NCBI GenBank assembly: GCA_025345505.1
Contig: JANVCC010010406.1
Coordinates: 17,722,062 to 17,786,061 of the forward strand
Length of the DNA: 64,000 bases
Source: Todiramphus chloris collaris
Lineage: Eukaryota > Chordata > Aves > Coraciiformes > Alcedinidae
Reading direction: 5' to 3'
In this document: positions 25,243 to 36,912 of the stretch, piece after piece
How positions within the stretch are numbered: position 1 is the first letter of the stretch
Layout: every line of letters begins with the position of its first letter
Made by a program: the position numbers and the translations under genes
Notes under the pieces: model-generated
Database searches by the model: none
Told to the model about the DNA's origin: nothing
The model's input: the letters and a program-made list of their open reading frames with translations, nothing else

Positions 25243-27850
25243 CCTGTAAAAGAATGGAAAAACTTCAAGAAATACAATTAATTAATAAATGAGAGACACC
25301 ACTCATGCACAAGCCACAGAAAAATTACATGGCAATAGAATGATATCTTCTGTCCTGATTTGGGTGTCATAGTCTATGTATGGGACATGTTGAATTACCT
25401 AACATTAAACAAAAATCAGACACAGCACATACTGATATTCATGCATATGTATACATTTTTGGCAAAAGTGTTGAGATACTTTTAAAAGTCTCTCAAAAAA
25501 TCAGTCTTACCTCTTCTGTTACTCGGGGCATTACTGCATTGGGTGTCAGTCCTGTTTATTCACTTAACATATAAAAAATATAATCTAATTCATCTCCATG
25601 GGTTTGAATGTAGTGAAAACTTTGGAAGACATGTTGTGTCTTTAATTTTCAAGTGTTGCATTTGGATGAAGAAAAAGACAGAGGAGCTTGAGCCAGGGAA
25701 GCTTTCAGAGTAACACTGAGCTTCCAAAATATTTTGGAAAAGAGAGAATCTGTAATAACACGTAGTATTACTAGATAATATCACTTTGTATCTGAAAGGC
25801 AATGTGCAAGAAGAGTGACATTTAGAGGAATCAGCATGTATAGAATGAATCTTTGTCACTGTACATCAGATGCTTTCATGTAGGTAAAAAAACAAGGATA
25901 CTGGGAAGGGACAATGATGTCTCTAATGATCTCTCAGAAAAGCTGTGTCATGTTAAGAGATTAGTGAAATCTAAAACCAGGTCAGTAACACTATAACATA
26001 TTTTGTAAGATAAAACACTGTTTGGAAAACAAAGTTTTCACAAGGCAAGAAAGATTTAACCAAGACAGAGCATTTGCCAATTTTTAGATCCTGAATGAAG
26101 TTAATTCTTTCTGAAGTAACATCTACATTTCAGTGAAAATCAATAGAATCGGGATTCCTTTCTAATTTCTTGATTGAACCCCGAGGTAAACAGCAATATT
26201 TCATATAAAATCCTATTACAATTTGAATCTGTATGTTGTGTCATTCACTTCTCCCAAAATGGAAGGCAGGATTAGCTCAGCACTGCTAAACAGCTGGCAC
26301 ATTTCAGCCCAGAGGTGGCTACACTTCAAAACTGCCCTAGAAGTGGAACATGATGCTTTCTGCAATGTTTATTTTTAAACTAGTGCTTTTAAGAAGGCTC
26401 TAAAGAATATACAATAGTGAAATGCCTTTCTGGGGACCTAGTTAGATACATTACATGGGTACTAAATTGCTCAGATAGTTTGACAATAGATATATCACTA
26501 ATATTTGCAAAGTTGCTCAGAGTTGTTAATCACATACTAAATTTGCAAGCAAGACCATGTTGTTTTCATTCAAAACACAGTCATAGTATTTAATTTTCAT
26601 GTGCATTCATTCTATATTGATAGCTGTCCTTCATTGTGAAGATCTGTGAAGGAGTCTACAACTCCAGAACAACTCAATCTGAGGGGCACCACATAAACAG
26701 ATCTCCCTTTTTCAGTAAACACACAAGAAGAGGGAAGTGTGTCAGTCAGATGTAAAGCCTTATTTTTTTGTCTCTAAGACTCTCAAGAGGCCTGTATGTT
26801 GGATATGGTGGCAATGCATCGGCACAGTGTAATGATAACCCATGGGCTTTTCCTACAGTATCTGCAGGGAATTCATTTCAGCTCATTCTTCATGGAGCTC
26901 CAGACACAGCCCTGCCCTGATTTTTACTGTATGTCCCTTTTTCCTTCACACTCACAGCTGCTTTTGCAGTTTTTCTTCCAACCAGAAGAGCAGCTAGAAC
27001 AGCAGGTGTTCTTCAAACCACCAACAGTGTGGTGCAGCTGCACTCCTTTCCTTCCACAGAAGTAGGGCCACCTAAGCAGATACTGGGACATTCCCATCCT
27101 CTCAAGTCTTCTTGTCAATAAACCTGGAGATATGAAAAACAAGGCAAACAGCTTTCAGTAGCTCCTTCCTAGATCCCCTGCTCACATAGTCAGGCTGGAT
27201 GTTATTGGTTTTCCAGATCAATGGCTGTAATCTTGAAAATAAGGATGGAGTCTGTATCTGGCATTTTAAAAGCTTTCAGACTAAACAGCATATAGTAGTG
27301 TCCTTTGGCTTCTGTAAAACATCACTTTGCACATGGTTGGGTTCCCAAGGCATTTTGCATTCCCTTTGTTTTTCCCTCTAAAGGGAGGGAAGTAATATCC
27401 TTTCCTCCAGGAGGTAGCAGAGGCTGCAAAATGCTAGCATACATTTTCATGTAGTATTTTAAAAGAAAAATGTATCAGCATTTTACTAGGGTCCAAGGAT
27501 AATCTTCTTTTAATAGGTTTTTAGGCAGATTTCTTTATTGTTGCATTTCTCTGTCAGACGCAGACCATTCCACATCTTTTCCTTTAATTATAGTTATCAA
27601 GAACAGTTGAAAGCTAGCTCAGTCCAGTTATAAACAAACAATCCATCATTTCTTCATATAACTAAAACAAACTAATGCTCACTGACCAAATGCTCCTTTA
27701 ATCAAAATTTCTTTCTTTTTGCAAGTGGGTTGTCTTTTCTGTGTTTATTACATGCAGCTAAAAGACACTCTTTTATTCTAAAGTCTTTTTTCATCTGAGC
27801 ACTTCAGGGAAGTTGAATTCTAGTGTCTTGTCTGTGGTAGATATTTTCTG
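25243..27850. other. AT-rich non-coding stretch, no gene seen
   Basis: The 89-codon + frame at 26796-27065 overlaps an open minus-strand frame (26924-27142). Neither has splice signals or motifs that I can support. Confidence 0.55.
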
Positions 27851-27912
27851 ATCATAAAATCATATAATCATAGAATGGTTGTAAGGGACCTTTAAAGGCC
27901 ATCTAGTCCAGT
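27851..27912 (-). mobile_element. CR1 LINE 3' tail, about 60 bp
   Basis: On the + strand, ATCATAGAATGGTTGTAAGG followed by GACCTTTAAAGGCCATCTAG is the complement of a CR1 3' terminus with its short terminal repeats. Only the last 60 bp or so of the element is present. Confidence 0.85.
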
Positions 27913-27959
27913 AGATGAAGTACTGTCCACTAAAGGAGGAACAACTTTTCTTTCTTCTT

Positions 27960-27981
27960 AAAAAAAAAAAAAAAAAAAAAA
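27960..27981 (+). repeat. Poly(A) run, about 22 nt
   Basis: An uninterrupted A run following TTTCTTCTT. It lies about 50 bp beyond the CR1 tail but is not part of it, because CR1 does not end in poly(A). Confidence 0.9.
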
Positions 27982-28422
27982 TTTTAATATATGTATGTTT
28001 ATATATGCAATCAGAAACTAAGCTATTGGAAAGCTTGACTTCTGTGACATATGAAAAAACAGATTCACCAGGGGGTAGAAATATAAGCAAAGTCCGGTTT
28101 TACCACTATTAAAATGAATTGCTTCAATCTTTACTGCATCTTAATAGCTAAAATAACACAGAAACGCTGAACTACATCCATAAGTATGGTATCTTGAAAG
28201 GAAAGCCAAGAAAAGGCATTATTGATAAATAACCATGGAATAATTTCCACCTAGTTATTCTACTGTATGTTTGGAGTGTCTCCCTTAACATGGAAAGAAA
28301 CTTCCAAAGCATCAGATCACAATATGGCTCAGAATCTGGTATTTTTATCTCTTGACAAAGTCCTAGAAACAATACCTACTTTGTTTACACCAGAAAATAC
28401 TTCCGGTGTCTACAGATCTTGG

Positions 28423-28548
28423 TTTTCCTTTCCTTTCCTTTCCTTTCCTTTCCTTTCCTTTCCTTCCCCTTCCCCTTCCCCTTCCCCTTCCCCTTCCCCT
28501 TCCCCTTCCCCTTCCCCTTCCCTTTTCCCTTTCTCTTTCCTTCATCTT
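28423..28548 (+). repeat. Compound pyrimidine microsatellite (TTTCC)n then (CCCCTT)n
   Basis: About eight TTTCC units change directly to about ten CCCCTT units, then to degenerate CCCTTT/CTTTCTC. All + strand bases are pyrimidines for roughly 120 nt. The Pro/Leu/Ser/Phe-rich and Gly/Arg/Lys-rich frames across it are artefacts of the repeat. Confidence 0.95.
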
Positions 28549-31023
28549 CTCAGAAAGCCCTCACTTCTTTCAGTTCATGCTCCAGACAGTGCTGGATCAT
28601 GATACAGAGTTCATATATGCTCAGGAGACCCACCAGCTGTAGATAGTCCCAGTCTCTCCTCGGCAAGGGGAGTGCCACTGTTCTACGAGTGCTTTGTTCT
28701 GTGGGTCTCAGAAAGCTGTAAATGGTAGAAGTGAGCATGGTAGACACATACCAGCATGTAGGAAGGGAGGTGTCCAATTCTCCTTTATTTCCCTTGTTTT
28801 GGTATCTTTATTGAATTTCTTTCCTTTATTACATGTGATCACAGTTTGCGTAATGGTTTGTCTCTTGCATACACTACTGATTCGTGAAGTTTTAGTTACA
28901 AAGAGAGCAAAGTAAAACTCTCACCTTTATTCTCTGAATGTATAAAGCCTGATCAGAAATCCACTGACACCATGGAAAGATGCCCATTAACTTCAGACAG
29001 CTCTGGACAGGTCAATGTCTGCTCTTTTTAACCGTCAGTTCACAATTCCCATCACGCCCAGGATCATATACTCACTGCCTCATCACTTTGTTTGGATTGT
29101 CTTAGTAGAATACAGTTCAGCATGGGATATCACTTCAACAAAGCACAATAGAAGACCTTAAAAATGCTGCAGCCATATGCTAGTGAAAACATGTCCCTGT
29201 GTGAGGCCTTTCAGGTCAGTCTAGGTTTCTGAACTGGAGAAGTGAGGTATTGCACACTGACTTAAGCTGGAACAGAGCATATGCAAGTTCTTTTAAAGAT
29301 GATTTTCCAAAGATGTTACTCACATGAACTCTAAGCTCAGAATCTGAATAAACTGATGAACAATAGACTATTTTATATTTATGGTAGTTTTAAATTATTC
29401 ATGAAGTGCTTTATTGATAAATATGGGCACAGACACAGTGATGTAATATATTCAGAAGGAAAGCTATACTTAAACCTTAAAATAAAATAAAGGTAAGGAA
29501 AGGAAAATCTACTGTATGGGACCTGAACAAGCCATTGTCTTCCATAAATGTGGATAACCTTCCAGTAAAAATATTGATATGTGAGTAGAAGAAACTTGGC
29601 TTTTTCAATCTCATCCCACAAGTAGACTGTACAACAATTTACAAAGATGAAACTGGTCATAAGAACAACTGAACTTCATTATATTTAGGTCATCTGAAAT
29701 CTAACTGTAAGCTCATTATGACTATTACCTGCAGAAAACTCCCCTTTGCACTCTTCTCCAGTTCCTGGAAACTGTGAATGAAAAAACAACTGGACAGCAG
29801 ACAGTGATAAGAACAACAAAGTGTTCTTTTCCCTGGCAGACTGGGAAATACTTTTGATACCCACTGCATCCAAGAACCAGAAAGTGCTTAAAATCTCTGC
29901 CCCATTCACCATGTTTCCCTCCCCTCTCACAGATTATAGTGGAGATTACAGGTGCTGCTTAACTTTATCAGTTTGAAACTTTAAATTCTTCATTAGCAAA
30001 CATCCTAGTTGATGGGAGTCTTCAACCTTTCAGTGACAAGAAGCACAGGTAAAGCAGAGAAACAAGTTTCTGAACAGCTGTACTTTGGCTTATTCAGAAA
30101 CAAGGACTTGTCTGTGCATTCACTACCTGTTCTTATACACACATTTTTTATTTTATTTAATCTATGGTTTATATGCACATTGGACAGTGCTGCAGGCATG
30201 AAAACAATCATTTTAGATGTTGGAAAACGATGACATGAAAAATTACTGAAAGGGATTGTGGAGGGATATGTGGGAGAAAGACAACAAGGGGAAGAGAAGA
30301 CAGACAGCCTTGAAGAAGACAAAGTATGTCCAGGAGAGGTAAGGCAAGGACAGTAAGATTACATGGAGCTGACTACTTCATTAGGAGAAACTGGAGCAAT
30401 GACATGGCATCACAGAGCAACACATTTGTCTTGAGGAACTCTCAGTTATAAAGTTTCTCTTTTTTTACTTTTTTCTTTACTTGCCCCTGTACATCTACCT
30501 CCTTCTGGATACTTTCTTCTAGCAAAGGAGCAAGCATATAATGTCAATTTTCACACCATTCTGCATCTTTTTTTAAATAATGGAAAATTAAATCTTAGAT
30601 CTGTATGTGCATGAACAAATACCTTCCCTAGGCAGATACAAAGGATTAACTTCAGTTTCCAGCTTTATACACCCCAGGCACATCTCCTTGTCCTGTGCCA
30701 GAGTCCTGCCATTTCCATAGTTACGTTATTTTGGTTTCTCACAGAGATATCAAGAAATGCAGGAAACTCGTTTATGGAGGTAAAACCAAAATAATACTTG
30801 TTCTTTTCTCTCTTCTAAGGGCAGCTTGCACAGGGTGCTCCTATGAACATCTTGTGCACCTTCTTTATGTATAACTTGTTTTGCAACAAGCAGGCACTCC
30901 TGATCAGATAAACTGATTGAATATTGATTGGATATTCTCTTCCCCTCGTCCTCCTCCCTCCTTTACCATCTCCTCCATTTTTTTTCCCCCTTTCCCCTTC
31001 TATTTTGCAGTCACCATAGGGGG
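28549..31023. other. AT-rich non-coding stretch, no gene seen
   Basis: No supported gene or repeat. It becomes pyrimidine-rich from about 30940, leading into the G/C tracts. Confidence 0.55.
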
Positions 31024-31059
31024 AAAAAAAAAAGGGGGGGGGGGGGGGGGAAAAAAAAA
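31024..31059 (+). repeat. A10-G17-A9 tract
   Basis: Ten A, seventeen G (31034-31050), then nine A. The G run alone could form a G-quadruplex, and such runs are common sites of sequencing and assembly length error. Confidence 0.9.
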
Positions 31060-31491
31060 GATGGTTTCTGGGTTCTTTAAGTCTGTGTTGTCAGGACTCC
31101 TTGTTTGTGGTGCAGGTGTGCAGGAGACCTCCTCCGTGTCGTCGCCACAGCAACCTGCCTGTCTAATCTGCTGAATATAAGAAAAGAAACAGACAGAGAA
31201 ATACCATTTACCCCCTCCTGCTCCATCCATGAGCCCAAAAGAAGGATATCGTTTCCAAGCATTCCTCATAATTCCCCAGTCATTGCCCAGGCAACAGCCA
31301 CAAGGAGCTGTCGGGCCCTGTGGAGAGAAAGCAGTCCCTGTCTGGAGTTCACTGCACCACCAGCACCAAGCACCTCCCTCCCCTGCCTCCTGATTCTCCA
31401 TTCTTCTTCTTTCCCCTGCGCAGAACTTGCATGCACATGTGTGCACACATACTTGCATATGCTGAGCTTAGACCCTTACCTGTCACTCATG
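31060..31491. other. GC-rich patch between G and C tracts, no gene assigned
   Basis: About 430 bp is much richer in GC than its surroundings, with a few CpGs (GTGTCGTCGCCAC near 31138). Long open frames exist on both strands (31105-31542 plus, 31000-31458 minus) mainly because stop codons are rare at this composition; neither resembles a known protein. A promoter, a first exon of a non-coding RNA or an old retroelement piece are all possible. Confidence 0.35.
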
Positions 31492-31533
31492 CCCCCCCCC
31501 CCCCCCCCCTCCCCCCCCCCCCCCCCCCCCCCC
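31492..31533 (+). repeat. Poly(C) tract, 42 nt with one T
   Basis: C18, T, C23, followed by TTGCAGTAAGT. The complementary strand is G-rich enough for a quadruplex and this strand for an i-motif. CCC...TTGCAG also resembles a splice acceptor. The length is unreliable in any assembly. Confidence 0.9.
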
Positions 31534-32200
31534 TTGCAGTAAGTCAGACCATGAGCACATGCATTTCATCACTCTCGACTTTGTGTGACCTCCTGTTCCC
31601 AGAATACACACCAGGAGAGGCCGACAGAACATTTCAGAATTGTCATCGCCCAAATACTTATTCTAAAATGATCCTGTGTCCCTTCTATTGTGTCTCTTTT
31701 AATGATTCACTGTTGCCAATTACAAGATAAACGTTAGATATAACTTTGTAAAGTTCAGCCTCCCATAGGAAAAATCTAAGAAGTTTTAAATTACACAGTA
31801 ATTGTTGAGGTCATACGTCTCAGCAGCCAGATACTATAGTGATAGATACTTCAGAAATGCCAGCTGGGAACTCAGCATAAGCATTTGGGAGAGGTTATAA
31901 AAAGAGGGGTTTGGAAACCTTTGAAGATATTTAAATCTCCAGTCACCTTTCAGATGGGTTGTGTTGCTAGAAGTGTGTTTATCGGTTAGAGAAAGGACTG
32001 GTGAGAGAATTCTCCTTATCAAAGCTCATGATTTAAAAAACAGTCCCTTGCAGTTTCAGTTATGACAGCTGTTTCTGGGATATGAAGAGGTTTTTCAGGG
32101 CTGTGGGCTCTCTATCCCCTGTATCCAGCAGTGAAAGCTCTCATTTGTCTTCCCACCATCATGTTGATGCAGCTGGGTTTGACACTGCTTACCTCAGCAC

Positions 32201-32220
32201 TTTTTTTTTTTTTTTTTTTT
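32201..32220 (+). repeat. Poly(T) run, 20 nt
   Basis: An uninterrupted T20; a mononucleotide tract without an attached element. Confidence 0.9.
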
Positions 32221-32554
32221 GTTAAAAGACAGAAGGCTTACTTGTGATCCCAGCCTCTTCCTATCAAATGACACTCAGCTAGTGGTTTTGGTGACTTATT
32301 TACTGGCACTAACCCAGTAAAAACAAAAATGAACATTCACAACTAATAAATCCTTGAGCCCAGATAGCTTCAGCTGCATTAGTAGTATTACATTAAACTG
32401 TTCAGACTGATATCAGCACTCCCTGAGAACCTGAATCCTAGCAAGTACAGGGAGATGCCTATTGCGTCCTTTATGCATTCACATGGAATGTACTTTGATC
32501 ATGTATTGTACAGGACAGTTATGAGCACAGTGCTAGAAAGGATGTGTGCATTAC

Positions 32555-32570
32555 AAAAAAAAAAAAAAAA
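32555..32570 (+). repeat. Poly(A) run, 16 nt
   Basis: An uninterrupted A16 followed by CCAGATA. Confidence 0.9.
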
Positions 32571-34297
32571 CCAGATATCTTCTTTCCTCTTGCTTCTTAG
32601 ATTTATTTGGACACTTTTAGAATAAACTAAATAGCATAAGAGTATAAATAGCAAGCATTGCATAACAGCATAAACTCTGCCAGAGACATTAGGCAGATGG
32701 GAAGAGAACCTCCGTCTTTCTGAGCTGCAGTGAAGGACACCATTTTACTGTAGACAAAAAGTCAAAAAAGTTTAGCTAATGCATCTCTATGCTGCACACT
32801 GCAACATGTAGGCTGACATACTCCCATTCCCCTCACCCCACCCCCCTTTGTAACATTATAGGAAGTGAAAGCATTCAGTGTGCCGATGATAACATTGTTT
32901 AGCATTTCATTTCTCTTTCTGATCACTGTAACCTCCTTATAGAGCTAAAGTATATTTTTTCCATTGGTTACAGGACGCTTCTCTCTAAACCTTTGAATTA
33001 GCTCCCTGTGAAATCTTTTCACATTGCAGCTCAGGAGGAATAGTGCTGAGCAACTGTGCTTGCATCTAAGACTATTTCTATTAACTTGCAGGCAAGATTT
33101 GAGAATGCATTGAACAGTCCAGAGAAGACTATGATATAGGACCCCATCAGGCATGCCTTGTTTTAAGACAGAGATGATTGCATTTCATAAGAAAGTAGCT
33201 ACCAAAAATGCATCAAACTCAAGCCTATTTTTTTGCTCTTCATTAGGGTTTGCCACTTCCTTCTGCTACTTGTGAAAAAAAAAGCCAGACAAGAGTACTC
33301 TACATGCCATTTAAGTACTGTCATGGAGGTGACCTGTTCTCCATACTTAATACACAAACCAAAATAACACATTGTTGCACGGAAGAAGTCTTCCTTAAGA
33401 ATCCTAATATTCGTGTAGCAATAGACAAAGTCTGAACATTGATGATGCTACCACAGAAAGGAAAACGTACGTATCTTTCAAAATGATGGGGAGAAGAAAT
33501 GAGGGGTCCAGTTGGTGCTGAACATGTCTTCCAGAACAGCTTTGTCGGAGGTATGTAGATGAGGTTTCATTGAAGTGGAAAGTAGAGGAAGTGGTCTAGC
33601 TCTGACATATGTTCTTAATGACACGTGCTTGATAAAGCAGGCATTCTGTCACCCTGTGGCATCCACTTACCAGATCAAAACATGAAAGAGTTGAGAAGAT
33701 ACAAAGTATCATGGAAGGAAAGATGGTTTTATTACTTTGGCAGTTAGGTGGCAGCAATTCAATGCCAATAGCTGCTACAGGTTGCCTGCACAACCCTGGT
33801 CACATCAAATCACTTAATCTCGCATTGACTCCATTTCCCATCTGCAATGTAGGAACAGTTCTTTGTCAGATGTTATTTTCTCTTTAATTTAGACAATAAA
33901 TTTAGCTTTTTGTTCATTTAGACTTCAAGACAATGATTCACGTTTAAGTGTCTTCACAGTGCATTGCAGATTGGAATTCTGATCTCCCATGGCCTATTTA
34001 CATAGGATAGATATTTCAAAATTTAAAAGTAGGAAATCTGTTATTAGTGCAGCAGAAAATAGATACTGTCCTGTAACTAAAAGCACAGTAAGTTGAGTAA
34101 GACACCTTTCTTCCATGTGGTACAACTAAAATCGTAAGAAGCTATGTGATTTCCATAAATTTTGAAAATGGGAGTAAAGATATGAATTAAGTTACTGCAA
34201 AAGCAAAACTCCAATGGTCTAAAACAATTGCATAGTAAATAATTTAGAATTATGTCTTTAGTAAATTTTTTCTTAAACTTTCTTCTCACTTCTCTAG

Positions 34298-34554
34298 TTT
34301 CACCCAACATTTCATCTGTCTCTGGGAATCAGCTTCCTGTAGATAAATTAGAGGTTTGTTTTAAGCAAATTAAAAATACAGATGTTCTAATAATCAAAGG
34401 AATAGAAAGACATGTGTTCATCTCTGAAGATAAGCTGTATACAGGATGTGACCAACAGGCCACTACACTCCTCAGGTGCTCAAAACTGCATGCTCATCAA
34501 AGAATAGGTGTTTGTACTGCAGAGAGCACAGTCACTTCATATTTCTGTAGATGA
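34298..34554 (+). CDS. Weak candidate terminal exon
   Basis: A good polypyrimidine tract and acceptor (TTTCTTCTCACTTCTCTAG ending at 34297) is followed by 85 in-frame codons to a TGA. The acceptor phase is 1. The peptide begins SPNISSVSGNQLPVDKLEVC and has five more cysteines; it does not resemble any family I know. Codon use is AT-rich like the background, so chance is a serious alternative. The start phase would be compatible with joining the exon candidate at 2045-2227, but nothing else links them. Confidence 0.18.
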
Positions 34555-35560
34555 GAGGTATAGATTTCTAATGCTAGAGCTTCAGTCTTGCTAAAAGAAT
34601 TGGTGAAAACAATAACTCTAGGTTCTCTTTAAAAAGTATGATATCGTGAAAATGTCAGCTTGTTTGCTGACCACTGCAGATACCACTGCCCATCTGAAAA
34701 AAAAGGGTCTCATACTTTCACCATCTGTCTCTGTTGTACAAATATCAGTTTACATCTTTATTTTACTGGGTATAGCAGGCTTATACAGCTATCACAAAGA
34801 AAAGACCTGGTTCTACCCTTATACTCCTTTATTATTCATGACATCAAGGAGCACAGGATCATATCCTGATTGGTTTTTATGAGATAAGGGAAATGCTGGT
34901 TTCTGTTACACTGACAACACACTGTTCAGAGAAGTGGAAAATGTTATATTTTTCTTTCACCTAGCATTGACTTGTTTTCAGTTGCATTCAATTCTATGTA
35001 GATTAATTTTTCTGACCCAGAGAATAAACCTATTTAACAGACACATCCTTCTTCAGAAAAGCTCATAGGCTGTAATGTCAGGAGGGATCATTGTGTTCAT
35101 TCAGCTGACCACCAGCCCAACATACACCATTAAAATTCCCTAGAAGTCCTTGATTAATTGAAACAAGTCATGTGCCTGGGCAGAGGATAGATGATTATGC
35201 AGAACACTAATTTCTCCCAGGAAGATGCATCTTCACATCTTCATTTGACTCTAAAACTAGCTCTAACTGGTATGTCAAACAGATGTGTTGATCCAAGGGA
35301 TGGATGGAAGCTTACAGTGCACTGGCATTAAATACAACTGTCATAACTCTTACAAAGCTTATCTGCCTTTTGAAATTTTATCAAAAGTGGAATGTCAGTT
35401 TTCCTCTGCTTATTGCTGTTCCATGCTGAGTGATAGGCCCCTTCACTCTCTGTGTTGCCTCCATGTTTTGACTGTACTTTTTGTTGAGAATCTGGAGGTT
35501 ATATTTCCTAACTAATATGGAATCTAATCAAGAGAGGGTTCACTCAAGGCCAAGTTCAGA
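34555..35560. other. AT-rich non-coding stretch, no gene seen
   Basis: Short frames at 34646-34882 and 35285-35515 have no supporting signals. Confidence 0.55.
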
Positions 35561-36912
35561 GTCACAGCTGAACCCTATAAGCCTGAGTTGGAAGGGACCT
35601 TAAAGACCACCTACTTCCAACCTCCCTGCCATGGGTAGGTACACCTTCTGCTAGATCAGGTTGCTCAAAGCCTCATCCGGCCTAGTTTTATACACTTCCA
35701 GGGATGAGGTATCCACAACTTCTCTGAGCAACCCATTCCATTGTCTCACCAGCCTCACAGTAAAGACCTTTCTCCTTATGTCTAACCTGAATGTACCCTG
35801 CTCTGGTTTAAAACCATTGCCCCTTGTCCTGTCACCACATGCCCTTATAAAAAGTCCCTCCCCAGCTTTCCTGTAGCACCCTTTCTGGTAATGGAAGGCT
35901 ACTACAAGGTCTCCTTAGAGCCTTCTCTTCTTCTCCAGATTGAGCAGACCCGACTCCCTCCGCCTGTCCTCACAGGAGATGTGCTCCAGCCCTCTGATCA
36001 TCTTTGTGGCCCTCCTCTGGAACTGCTCCAACAGATTGATAGCCTTCTTGTGTTAGGGGCTCCAGAGCTGGACATGCTACTCCAGGTTGGCTTTCACCAG
36101 AGCAGAGTAGAGAGGCAGAATCGCCTCCCTTGACCTTCTGGCCACACATATTTTGATGCAGCCCAGGATACAGGTTGGCTTTTTGGGCCTCCAGTACACA
36201 GTGCTGGGTCATGTAAAGCACTTCATCAGCCAGCACCCCCACGTCCTTCTCTGCAGGACTGCTCTCAGTCCACTTGTCACCCATCCTGTATTTGTGCTTT
36301 GGATTACCCCACCACAGGTGCAGAACCTTGCACTTGGCCTTGTTGAACTTCATGAGGTTGACATGGGACCACTGTTCCAACCTGTCCAGGTCGCTCTAGA
36401 TGGCATCCCTTCCCTCCAGCATGGCGACCACACCACACAGCCTGGTGTCATTGGCAAACTTGCTGAGGGTGCACTCAATCCCACTGTCCATGTCTCCAAC
36501 AAAGATGTTAAACAGCACCAGCCCCAGTACCAATCCCTGAGGGACTCCGCTTATCACAGGTGTCCATTTGGACAGTTAGTGATTCCTTATCCACTAAATT
36601 CCATCCATCAGATCTGTGTCATTCCAATGTAGAGACCAGGATGTCATGTGGGACAGTGTCAAACACTTTGCACAAGTCCAGGAAGATTACATCAATTGCT
36701 CTTCCCTTGCCCACTGATGGCATGGCCCCATCACAAAAAGCCATCAAATTAGGTAGGATTTGCCCTTGGTGTAGCCATGTCAGCTGCTACCAACCATGTC
36801 CTCATTTTCCATGTGCCCTAACAGAGTCTTCAGGAGGATCTGCTCCATGATCTTGCCAGGCATTGAGGTGAGACTGACTGGCCTATGATTTTCCATGTCT
36901 TCCTTATCTTAT
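35561..36912 (-). mobile_element. CR1 LINE 3' fragment, about 1.35 kb
   Basis: The + strand shows complements of CR1 landmarks in reverse order: GAGTTGGAAGGGACCTTAAA near 35585, GCTAGATCAGGTTGCTCAAA near 35652, the region encoding the polymerase C-terminus (about 35970-36640), and GACTGACTGGCCTATGATTT near 36873 where homology stops. It is the longest CR1 piece in the window, together with 49270-50612. It is 5'-truncated inside the reverse-transcriptase ORF. Confidence 0.95.
35970..36380 (-). pseudogene. CR1 reverse-transcriptase C-terminal remnant
   Basis: The minus-strand frame reads the familiar CR1 segment with [16 protein letters not shown], then GNPKHKYRMGDKWTESSPAE and KDVGVLADE. The upstream polymerase core is missing and other frames are interrupted. 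It marks orientation only and has no expected activity. Confidence 0.85.

Larger units (their letters stand above)
31534..34297. other. AT-rich non-coding stretch, no gene seen
   Basis: No supported gene. It contains a T20 run (32201-32220) and an A16 run (32555-32570). Confidence 0.55.

Noticed and set aside
27960..27981. Poly(A) as the tail of a retroposed gene or SINE
   Set aside because: No retroposed body or target duplication was found next to it, and the adjacent CR1 family does not use poly(A) tails. The same reasoning applies to the other A runs.
28267..28646. Overlapping frames with Ser-Pro, Leu-Pro and Phe-Pro repeats
   Set aside because: They are the three translations of the pyrimidine microsatellite.
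31000..31542. 152- and 145-codon open frames on opposite strands
   Set aside because: Overlapping long frames on both strands in a GC-rich patch with G and C homopolymers reflect a lack of stop codons; no domain or codon bias.
36153..36632. 159-codon + strand frame
   Set aside because: It is the antisense of the CR1 polymerase region; the element runs on the minus strand.
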